Origin: Polytrichum commune
Lineage: Eukaryota; Streptophyta; Polytrichopsida; Polytrichales; Polytrichaceae
Reading direction: 5' to 3'
NCBI GenBank assembly: GCA_950295325.1
Contig: OX485804.1
Span: forward strand, 69,602,033-69,666,032
Length of the DNA stretch: 64,000 bases
Shown: positions 36,000 to 45,795 of the stretch, in pieces
Layout: every line of letters begins with the position of its first letter
Position numbering within the stretch: the stretch's first letter is position 1
The notes under the pieces: generated by a model
Told to the model about the DNA's origin: nothing
The model's input: the letters and a program-made list of their open reading frames with translations, nothing else
The model's database searches: none
Translations under genes and position numbers: made by a program

Positions 36000-36607
36000 C
36001 AGTCCACCCTCTATTAATGTTACACCTATAAGTGTTAACCCTCTCTAAATGTTAACTTTTTTCTACTCCCCACATATTGCACACTATAAATGTTAAACGT
36101 GTTAACTGTTAACAAAATGGTACTCCCTTCTTTGTAAATTTGACTCTATAAATGTTAACGAATGAAATACAACCATAATATGGATGATAATAGAGGAGTA
36201 CGTGTGAGGTGGAACCCATTCCATCTTATAGTGACTTGCAATCTAGTTTTGGTACCATTAGAAGGTACATGGAATCACGTTCATGTGATGTGTCCAAGTA
36301 TGTGGGTTTGTTGGTGCAGATTGAGAAATATTTGCAAGTTCTGCATGCAGATGAATCTCACCAAAGAACCATTGATTCATACTTCACCCGTGATTTGTAA
36401 ACTTGATATTGAATAAAGTTTTGATTGGGTTTGCAATTTTATGAATGGTATTCTCTCACAAGGACTCTTCACAATTGCTTATATTTATAAATGTTAAGAT
36501 TTGTATATTGTTTAAAAAAGTAATTTTATAATTTTTAATTGTTAACACCTCTATAAATGTTAACTTTGATCCACTCCCGAGGGTTAACATTTATAGAGGG
36601 TAGACTG
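36000..36607. mobile_element. Pogo-like (Tc1/mariner) element, internally deleted
   Basis: TA flanks both sides (35998-35999, 36608-36609). The left end reads CAGTCCACCCTCTATTAATG and the right end is its near-complement, ending ATTTATAGAGGGTAGACTG; plant pogo-type elements have CAGT...CTCTATAAAT ends. Subterminal CTATAAATGTTAAC words recur at least four times in both orientations. It retains the end of a transposase frame. Inserted within the wreck of the lectin gene. Confidence 0.88.
36194..36400 (+). pseudogene. Pogo-like transposase C-terminus with PCNA-binding-type motif
   Basis: About 68 codons open after a TAG at 36191 and ending in TAA. The frame reads a helical stretch (IRRYMESRSCDVSKYVGLL, LVQIEKYLQVL) and finishes QRTIDSYFTRDL. 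The QxxIxxYF pattern fits a PIP box, and Drosophila pogo transposase is known to bind PCNA through such a C-terminal motif. The DNA-binding and DDE parts are missing, so this is a remnant. Confidence 0.65.
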
Positions 36608-36614
36608 TATGTGC

Positions 36615-37312
36615 CTATGTTCGGGGAAAACCGACGGCTAGTTCATTATTAGCCGATGGATTTCCCCTCATGGCCGGTCCAAATTTCCAACCATCGGATG
36701 GCAATCCGACTGTAATTTTAATCCTCCGGCAATTAGCCGATGGACCAGAAAATGTCCCGGAAATGTAGCCGATTCTTCTTGTGAGTTACTGGATTTCAGA
36801 CTTGTGAGTTACTGAGTTTCGCTATTTGTATAGCAATCCAGAGCGCTATTTGTCTGGGGCATCTGATGATGCACTTGAGTCTTGAGGAAGTACCCTAAAC
36901 CTTAAACTTTTTGAATTGTGCAACCTTTCCATGACCAAATCCAATTGCTTCTATGAAGAATTGGGGGACCCTTGGCCTTCAAGCGGTGAAGGCATTGCTA
37001 GGTTCAATTCTTGCGAAGGATATTAACTCTTCAAATTTAAAGTTTTGAACATGCCTTTCTTTTCACTTATTCAAGATTTTGTAGTAAGAAATGATTTCTA
37101 ATAACTTTTCATACATTTTTTAAACAATTAGTGCCGATATGAATTCCATTTAATCGGATATTGGCCAATGAAAATATGAAAATATAGGCAATTGGCCGAT
37201 TGATTTTACAAAAGACTGGTTCTTGCCGATGTAAATTGGGAAAAATCCGACCCTTCGTAGCAACTACAGGCAATTAGCCACTAATTAGGCTTCAAAAACT
37301 TCCCGAACTCTG
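36615..37312. mobile_element. hAT-like element with 8-bp target duplication
   Basis: GTATGTGC occurs at 36607-36614 and 37313-37320. The ends between them are imperfect inverted repeats, CTATGTTCGGGGAA on the left and the complement of CAGAGTTCGGGAAG on the right. Eight-base duplications are the hAT hallmark. The interior is rich in GCCGAT words (ATTAGCCGATGGA twice). The left duplication includes the last base of the pogo-like element and its TA, so this element landed after the pogo insertion. Confidence 0.75.
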
Positions 37313-37562
37313 GTATGTGCAACTGAGTCTCAAAATTGCAAATATCGATGCTTTCATTCTGACACCATGTGTCCGCACGTGACAGTGCTTGTGTCGGCAG
37401 CAAAAGCAAAGAGTAGAATCCCATACAAATATTGCTACCACGACACAGTTATATATATTAGATGGCACAGTAATGGCGATGGAATATTTGAGGGTGTTCA
37501 GAGTATCGCTATCCAGTTTACAGCAACTGATGATAAAGGAGATTCGAACCCAGTGATCGAGG

Positions 37563-38334
37563 CCCGGGGTGGCGACTAGTGCAAAATAATTTGTAACAGA
37601 TTATCCATCCACATTATCCTTGTACATTCATACCAAAGAATCATTTTACAGAACTCAGAATGGAGTAATGTAGTGCACATTGAGACTGTCCATACTACAT
37701 AATAATTTATTGATTTGAAGATGTCTATGTGTTATAATACGTCAATAATTTGGAAATAATGTGGACTTTCTCTTGGACAGGGGGGCTCGTCCATAATTTG
37801 GTCTCCATCAGACCTAATTACTATGTAGATAATCTACAAAACAATTGAAGATAATCTAGATTATTTTGGCTTGTAAGCCCTAACCCTAACTCTTCTCCCA
37901 ACTTCTCTCGGTCGCTTCTCTCCCGCTTCTCTTTTGAGACTCTTGAATCCAAATAATTTGAAACATAACCTAGGTTATCTGTACCAGTATGTGTACATAA
38001 TCTAGAGTATATGTACGATCATGTGTACATAATCTATGCCTTTGTGAAATTTTTGGACGAGCCCAGTGATCCGGGAGATTTTTGGGCATACTAATCGGTT
38101 GAGATCCTAGTGTTTGCAAGTCCAACCGGTTACATGTTGACATCCTTCAGTTTTCCTTTATTAAATTGGGGTATATTCCATAGATTCCTTTAAAATGATC
38201 GGTAATTTCCCTGCAATCTTCAACTTCAACCGGTTATTTCTCAAACTCAACCGGTTCATTTGTAACTAATTACCGGTTCTCCCCGATCATTGGACGAGCC
38301 CCCTGTAATTATTTGTTTGAGTTGCCACCCCGGG
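37563..38334. mobile_element. hAT-like element with 8-bp target duplication, nested repeat inside
   Basis: GATCGAGG lies on both sides (37555-37562, 38335-38342). Ends are CCCGGGGTGGCGACT and the complement of CCCGGGGTGGCAACT. Inside, GGGGGGCTCGTCCA (37781) is inverted at TGGACGAGCCCCC (38291) and again near 38055, and a CCGGTT repeat fills 38068-38288, so at least two nesting levels are present. No transposase. Confidence 0.85.
38068..38288 (+). repeat. CCGGTT-rich dispersed repeat, full copy
   Basis: 221-base unit from GATCCGGGAGA to TCTCCCCGATC, inverse counterpart of 35444-35667. Contains CAACCGGTTACATG, TTCAACCGGTTATT and CTCAACCGGTTCATT. It is carried within the hAT-like element at 37563-38334. 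Confidence 0.85.
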
Positions 38335-38464
38335 GATCGAGGACAAAGAGGACGTCGTCCGGAGAATGACTGTGGGACACTTAGGGTTTTGGAAAACGTG
38401 GCTACAGCTATGTAAGTATTCAATGTGCGCTCTGGGAAATGCTTCAAATGCTTCCACTTGTTAG

Positions 38465-39245
38465 TCTTGCTAAAACTATCTGCCGAGGGACATTAAGTGA
38501 ATTCATGGGCATTATGATGCCCTCGGTACACTCTTTATGGTTATTAGTGTAGGTGAGCGATTAATCAATTTGCGGGTTCCTACCCACAATCAATTGTACC
38601 AAAAAGCCTAGGATGCATGATAATGTGGTGTCTCAAAAAACATAGTCATATGGTTCAAAGTTTATGCTATGGTTGTAATGTCGCAACACATGGAAGGTGC
38701 AAGTACTTCTCATGTAATAAAGGATGAGTGACGATGTTCAACTAGATTTATTCAGCTCTTGAATGTTCAAATCATCAACATGGGTGTCGCATGTGAAGTT
38801 AGGATCCAAACCTCTCTCTCTTTCACGCAGTCCTTATTACCGTCATCATCTTATATGTTTAATTACATGCGGAAGAGCATTTTCGGTTCAAAATTGCATA
38901 AGAATTAAACCATTTGAACCCAAAGAACTTGGAGAGTACGTCGTGTGTTGCATTGGAGGGTCCAATGCAAGGTTGGTTGCACAATGCAAACCTAAATTCG
39001 AGGAATCTATAAATTTGTGGACGGACTCCACCGAATTTCAACATTTATATTTTCATTCAAAACAATACCTTGCATGCAAAGGTGTGGGTAATGTCCGAAG
39101 GTAGCAAGGCCAATTGTCATGTATAAAATGTAATGGCTTGCATGATTCCTTGTTGGTTACTAACCCTAAACCCATCCAAAAGGTTTGCAGTTGGATTTTT
39201 CCTATCTCCAAACCAAAGAATTGTCCATTGAGCGTCGTTAGGTAC
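38465..39245. other. No gene seen
   Basis: A 113-codon frame near 38763 shows no domain. Nothing else is supported. Confidence 0.45.
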
Positions 39246-39619
39246 ACTAAATATGATATTTAGTGCCATAGGGTATTTTATGTCGCTATGGTATTTTTCT
39301 GGATGACGCTTCTTATGAATAAGTGAACAAATATTGTCATGGATGATGATGGATGGGTTCATCCATTGGCCAAAACCCTACCTTCTCTTGTCATCAACTC
39401 GTGATGAAATGTTGTCATGGATGATTGAAATTTGGATGAAAATCACTTGGTAAGTGACAATAATTGCAACATTGTAAGTCTATAATCTCCCAAAAGCTTT
39501 ACAAGGAATGACAAATAATGTCAGGTTTGCATTTAGTGTTGGTGACACTACACCGCAGTTTACCATTAGTATTGAGCAAGACAATTAGAATTGGTGACAC
39601 TAAATATCATATATAGTGT
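39246..39619. mobile_element. Small element with CACTAAATA palindromic ends
   Basis: CACTAAATATGATATTTAGT at 39246 and its near-complement at about 39597-39619 (ACTAAATATCATATATAGTG) bound a 374-base segment. Each end is itself almost palindromic. A related partial copy lies at 62754-62830. CACTA-superfamily ends also begin CACTA, but I find no clear three-base duplication. Confidence 0.6.
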
Positions 39620-41920
39620 AGTCCTCCTCCATGAACAATCATCATTGCAGTGGTGGGGCGTTATAAAGGACCCCGCCTCCTTCATTGCTTCCACCCAAAT
39701 GAGCATATTGAGGGGCTCATCACACCAGCCACTTCGGGCACCATCCGTCAACATCCCGGTTGTAATAGTGTGAAAAGTGGTGGGTTGGCATCTATTTCTA
39801 AACATAATCTCCCTCAATTTCACGGTTGGAACCGAACGGAATAGGAACAACCTATGCCATTATCTATTGATATTGCATATTTCACGAATCCTTTGGAATG
39901 TTACTTTCATATCCTCTAAGTGTCCCTTGTGAATTTGCACAAGATGGAAGAATCAGCGGATAGTTCAAAGGTGGTTATGATGAGGAGGACTGACCAGATT
40001 CTGCTCATTGCATTGCAGACGCTCCAATCTCTTTATGCAACCTAGCTAGTCAGGTGCAAGAAAAGAAGTCACCCTACACATTACCTATTCATCAACATTG
40101 CATATTCAAAATCCTCTAGATGGATGCATTCATAAATGAAAACGTATCATGAACTCTCTTAAAATATTAAAATATTTAATTTAATTTAAAATTTAAAACA
40201 TCATTTAAATTATTATTTTTAAACACACACACACGTTTGCTTTGCCCCCTTGTGTCTGCACAAGGTTGGAAATTTGACAGATTTTGAGGTGGTTATAACT
40301 AGAGTACAAATCTCTAACTCATCTCTAACTCTATCCATATTATTTGTGCACTCCAAATCAGCCAAACATAATGTTCAACTACAAATGTGGAGAGCAAGAG
40401 GTGAGAGTCAACTAGATTTAAAATCCAATCAGTGCCTTCCTAAAATTTGTCATGTTACCCATGCAAATCAGCACGTCATAACAACCCTTGCCAACAACAC
40501 CATGATCACAAATTAGCTCCCCAAAGGTGGACTTGCAACAGCCACAAATAAATATCTCCACTGATGCACACTTGAATTTCCAATGACCGTGCTCATCCAT
40601 TCCAAATATAGGCATTTCCAATCATGCTAGATGTTGAGCTATCAACTTCACAAGAAATTGCCCTATTTCTGACCATACATTGTCAAAATCGATCAGTAAT
40701 TTGTGCCAAGGTGTACAGAAATAGACCTCCCTATACTGCAAAAATGGGGGGTTGGTCGAGAACGGATCATTTACCTCAAAACTACTCAATTTCAAGACAA
40801 TGGGGACATGTATATTCATTAGTCCCTTTTTAATGGTATATTCAAATGCAACATGATCTCATTGGAATTGAACTTTGCACCCTCAAATTTAAGTACATGA
40901 TGGGTTTGGTATCCCTCAAAGAGTCGACAAATTAAAGAATTCACATCATGCAATTATTTACCTCTTCCAGCAGTGAATAGATTTGCATATGTTCACGTTC
41001 ACAAATCTAAGACTATCTTAAAGCAGCTTGATGCGATTCTGTTATTCACTTCTGTAAGCATTCTTCGAGGTTGATCCTCAGATGCAATAAATGAAATAGT
41101 AACGTCGGGGTTTACTTTATATACCGACGTGAATGGGAGCATATTCTTTTATATTGTGGTGATGTTTAACCAAGTGTTATGGTAAGGGTACTTCCTTCCT
41201 CTCGGAAACTGGGCTCCTTTAGTTTACCATGTGCGGGGCTTTACATCTAAAGGGGGGGTTTATGGGGGGTTGTTTATTGTCTAGTTTCCTTTATTTAGTG
41301 TTGTGTATGTGAGGTATTTAATGGCAATTAGATGTAGTTGTTTCATGTGTTTTGACCTCATTTTTGGGTATTTTGAGTCTTTCTAATTCTTCAATTGGTT
41401 GTTCATGGATAGCTTCTCTAATTGCATGTTGTGATGGTGATGAGACGGTTTACTTGCCATCCTCTGTTTTAAGTGCTTGTATGAGTGGGTTGCATTTAGC
41501 GACCTTTTCGCTGCGGGCAGTGTTTGAAAATCTATCGTAACAGTAGGTGAATTTTATGAATTGCATGATGTTTGGTGAGGTTGGAGTTGGGGGGGGGGCG
41601 GCTATCTATGAGATTGCCTAATACGCATAGTATGTCCAATCTCAGTTTGACTAAGCATGTACATGGGAGAGTGGGGCATGTGCATTGGAGTAACCATGGA
41701 GAGACCCTTAGATGCAAAATATGATGCAACAGGCCACCACAAGAGGTCAAGTAGTTCTCCCTTGCCAACAATTGTTGTCAGTTTTCAGTTTGATGCACTA
41801 GCTACTATCATAAAGGCTGCAAAGTATACTATATCAACTTTTGAAGAAAGATCAATTACAGATGAGACATCTTCGAGCCAATGGAGAGGGAGAACCGACC
41901 GCTCCACCAAATTGTCTAAT
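39620..41920. other. Gene-free AT-rich region
   Basis: No gene supported. Frames up to about 90 codons have no domain. An (AC)n run is at about 40223-40234. Confidence 0.5.
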
Positions 41921-41922
41921 TA

Positions 41923-42104
41923 GTGCGGGTTACCATTTGGGGTTACGTGTTGCTATAACGTTTTGTCAACATTAACCTTTTCTACCAAGTAAGTTATATC
42001 ATGCTCTTTGATGTGCATACTAACTATTCTATGTTATTTGGATAAAAAATGGCGCTTTCGATAATATGTTATAGCAATGCATAATTCCAAATAATAACCC
42101 ACAC
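41923..42104. mobile_element. 182-bp MITE with TA flanks
   Basis: GTGCGGGTTACCATTTGGGG on the left, then TTACGTGTTGCTATAAC, is inverted on the right as GTTATAGCAATGCATAATTC and AATAACCCACAC. TA flanks both ends. The left-end sequence recurs alone at about 62680-62725 (AGTTACGCATTGCTATAATA). Confidence 0.75.
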
Positions 42105-45100
42105 TAAATAGACCCCCAAAAAAAATCATTGTAGAGCTCAACTAACTCCACTTGTTTCTAGGGTTGACCGTATCGTAGTGACTCGGATAATTGTCCATAT
42201 TAAGATGATTCAAACTACTTATCCTTCTTCTTGATCGTTATCATTCACCCTTTAGTTCCGTCGATGGCTTCATCTTGATGGTGATCTAGAAACCTTTCAG
42301 AAACTCCTCTACCTTGTAATTCTAATGATCGAACTTTCCATAGCACTTGCATATTCCTTGTATTGATGTCTCTTCAAGTGGTTCTTACCTATTCAATACA
42401 ATTACTCTTAATCTTTTATCTTGGTTCTATTGAACACCCTACATGTTGCAAAAGTCTCTTTGGGGGGGGGGGGGGTACTCCTTCTTACATTTTGCATACA
42501 CGTGTGCTCGGGACCTATTTATTCGGGGGTTATTTACCTTCCAAAAAAGATTATAAGGTATGGTATTTTCAAAATAAAGGTAAATGCTTGTATTTTAATA
42601 CACCCTATCAGTCATTATAATTTTTGGGGGGAATCATTTTAAAATACCCTATTTTATTTAAACTGCATTTTTTTTCCTTTATACCCCATGAGGAGGTTGC
42701 TTAGGCTTGACAAGAGTCCATGCTCTCGTTTTGTGGTCTTCAAAGCTATGGGCTTCTAAAGTGTTGTTTGGCTTGTTATTCTCCTTTGTGTAATATCTTG
42801 TCCCCCATCATATTTCACACTTACCAAATTTATTGACAACTCAAAAATTGCTCAAGTTGTCAATAATTTGAGCTTTGGATGAAAGCTTATCAAGTCCAAG
42901 TATTAAAACCCCAAAACTAAAACTACGAGTTTGAGCTCTCATCTTGAGCGCTAGTGCAAAAGAACCTTCCATGTCAAGCACTTGAACAAACATATTGAAC
43001 ATAGAAAGCACTTAAGAAGCCCGACCAAGGGCCTCTTCACACACGAGCCAAGAGCCGTGACCATGAAATTGTGAGAGCCCAAAAGAAGAGTGTCCAAAGG
43101 CCATCCCAACACACCTCCAACATCATATCACCATATTCAGTAATCGGAGACTTTTTCATGATTTTGAGACCATTTAAGGACATAGTTTTTTCAAATAAAG
43201 AACAAGAAAAACACAATAAATATACTCAATGTGAATTAATAAAGTGATTTGCATGGGCGACACTAACCAATTTGGAACAAATTCATGTCATCACAATAAG
43301 AAATTGAATTAGAAATTAAACCATTTGCATTTATTTTGAGACTTTCCAAAGTCTCTAATTAATGAATATAGTGATTCATGTAGTGTGGTCACGGAACCTC
43401 AAATGTAGTGTGAAGCCATGTGTGACTAGGCCCTAAACCCAAATGCTATTTCAATGAATTACTATTCATGTGGATGCTCACATGTGATTAAAAAAAATGG
43501 AATGTATCAATGTTTGTGAGCATTCGGAGTACCATGGTCTCCCTAGTTTTGTGTTAGGCCTACCTCCAAGATGTGGTTTTGGGAAACAGTCCAAGTGACC
43601 ATGAAACATGATCCATTCGATGCCATGTAAGAATCCGTGGAGACTTTACATCCATCTTGCATTCACATACTCCGTTGGTCCCTCAAGCGTAGTGTGAAGC
43701 GAACTTGGATTGGCTCCACCTTTTCCACCAATGAGAGTGCTTGAAGTGTAATGGTCGCGGGCTCTCAGTCTCATGTGTGAAGTGGCCCCAAAATTTGACA
43801 ACTACACCTATCCTCCACATGCTATACTAAACTAGTCAACAAAATTGTTAGTCAAATATAGTATCCACATTCCCAAATTTCTTCTCAAGATTTTGTTGCA
43901 AGATGTTACGCCTATGAAAACAATTAAGACATGGCTAACCAACACAACACACAAAACTTGATGGTCCAAGATGTAGGTTGAGTTTGCATTTCGAATTTCA
44001 CATCACAATTATAAAATGTAGAATGACAACCTAATAAAGGCATGAGATTTGAGAACGTAGATATCCAACTTTGTATTTATGGTATTAACATTTATAGTTT
44101 TGGTTTTAGTTATGAAGTTCTTAAGCATAAATCTTTAACATGGTGTTTATGAAAACGTCACATGGCATGCAAAATTGTTACAAATGCCATCTTCTTGAAT
44201 ACAAGAAAGGTTGGCTTGAATTGGTCTTTGGAGGAAACTTTTGCCAACTACACATTGGTGTATTTACAAAATGCTAGTAGCATGTGCAAGTGATGGCAAG
44301 GGAATAAATTTTTTTATATCATGCACTCTTGATAGCAATCAAAACATAACATTCATGATATTAAAAAGTATAATAATAATAATAATAACAAAAAGACTTC
44401 TTGTTTACTTTATGAAATTGTGCCCATAAATAATTAATTTCAAAACGCAATTTTTTTCCAAAGTTAAAGTGCACTCCACAAGGCTACAATCTGAGTCCAC
44501 CTTGGAAAAACAAAATGGCACATGTGAATGTGATGTTTCACAAATTCTATGTTTCTAGTTTTTGGTTGAGCATCGAATTGAATTATGTTTTGCATTGGTA
44601 CATGATATGTAAGATCAGTTATTGGGTGAGACCACAAAACTTTTGTCAAACTCAAGCCTTTCCAAGAAAATTAAGATCAAGGTCCTCTTAATGTGTATGG
44701 TTGCATAACATTATTTAGCCATCACAAGGAGTTGTGTTGGGCCAAGAATATGTGGAGATTTGTGCTCACGTAATTCCATCAACATCCGCCAAATCACCAA
44801 ATTGGGTCAAATGTAGTAACTCCTTGTCATAGAAACCCTGCTAAATTTTAATTAAAAACATATCTCAACATCATAAAGAGTGAACATTCTTGTGGGACCG
44901 TCCAAAGCCCATCCTACATCATTTTTGAAGTTTGCAGATATTCTTTGTCATTGCCATGGGTTGGATCACATCTTCATTCGGTTGGGTTCCGCTCCTCCCA
45001 CGTCTCCTTCAATGTCCGGTCTTCCTGCCCGCACCTGCTTGGGAACTCTCCCCCGTTGGGAACCAATGTGACAATACCCAGTCACTTAAGCCATTAAGCT

Positions 45101-45323
45101 CCTTTGGCATGTGAAGGAACTCTATCAATTAACTGGTGAAATGTCTACCAAAATTTATGAAATATATCTCAAATTAGGTAATAAAGAAAATCAAAAGACC
45201 GTAACATGTGTCTAGTTTGGGTTTGGAAACACTGAGATTTCAAAGAACACCAAATATTGATTTACATAATTGGTCAAAATCGCCCAAAAATCACCAAACA
45301 TTGATGTAGTTGTTTTGTCATAG
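42105..45323. other. Gene-free AT-rich region
   Basis: No gene supported. A poly-G run of about 12 bases is near 42464, and (AAT)n sits near 44373. Confidence 0.5.
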
Positions 45324-45331
45324 CTTTCTAG

Positions 45332-45787
45332 CAGAGCCCAACATTTTCCTTTCTAATTGCACCCATACCCAGACCATGCCCATCAGCAGCGACCTATGCG
45401 CACCCATGCCCACCCATAGCATGACATGTGCGCACCCATGCCCACCCATGCCCACACATAGCATGACATGTGCCCACCCATGCCCACCCATGCTATTCAA
45501 ATTGCGCCCATGTATTCAAAAATTATGTAATGTGTATTGTGTAATTGTGTAATTGTGTAATTGTGCCCCACCCATGCCCACCCATGCCCACCCATGCCCA
45601 CCCATGAACAATAATATCCCAGCCATGCCCAGCCATGCCCACCCATGAACAATAATAGCTCAGCCATGCCCACCCATGCCCGCCCATGAACAATAATATT
45701 GCACCCATGCCCACCCAAAACCCATGGGCATGGGTGGGTATGGGCATGGGCATGGGCATGGGCATGGGCGCCCAATGTTGGGCTCTG
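45332..45787. mobile_element. hAT-like MITE with minisatellite core
   Basis: CTTTCTAG is present on both sides (45324-45331 and 45788-45795), an exact eight-base target duplication. Ends are CAGAGCCCAACATT and its exact complement AATGTTGGGCTCTG. CA-initial short inverted ends with eight-base duplication fit the hAT superfamily. The interior is almost all minisatellite. Confidence 0.92.
45396..45770. repeat. CCCATGCCCAC minisatellite
   Basis: Dozens of 5-, 6- and 10-base phrases of CCCATGCCCA type, with two AT-rich interludes (GAACAATAATA about 45606, 45648 and 45688). After 45720 the same motif runs in the opposite orientation (GGGCATGGGCATGGG), making an inverted minisatellite able to form a long hairpin. 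Long frames on both strands here are translations of the repeat. Confidence 0.9.
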
Positions 45788-45795
45788 CTTTCTAG

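Larger units (their letters stand above)
37367..38464 (+). pseudogene. Aerolysin-like (ETX/MTX2) C-terminal exon split by a transposon
   Basis: An open frame from 37367 runs to 37562, is interrupted by a 772-bp hAT-like element, and continues in the same frame from 38343 to a TAG at 38462. The first part has VTVLVSAAKAKSRIPYKYCY and DGIFEGVQ, which resemble the end of the ETX/MTX2 region in plant agglutinin fusions (beta-strand, basic Cys-rich strand, then an acidic DG.Y.GV turn). A good donor, GTAAGT at 38411, lies in the second part, so the exon probably ended there. Because the frame is otherwise open here, the hAT insertion may have been one of the later lesions. Confidence 0.55.

Noticed and set aside
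41352-41540. Frame with a faint PPR-like look (SLIACC...VLSAC)
   Set aside because: Too short, no 35-residue periodicity, and the surrounding frames are closed.
45318-45775. Several frames rich in Met, Gly, His, Trp and Pro
   Set aside because: They are translations of the CCCATG minisatellite in different frames.
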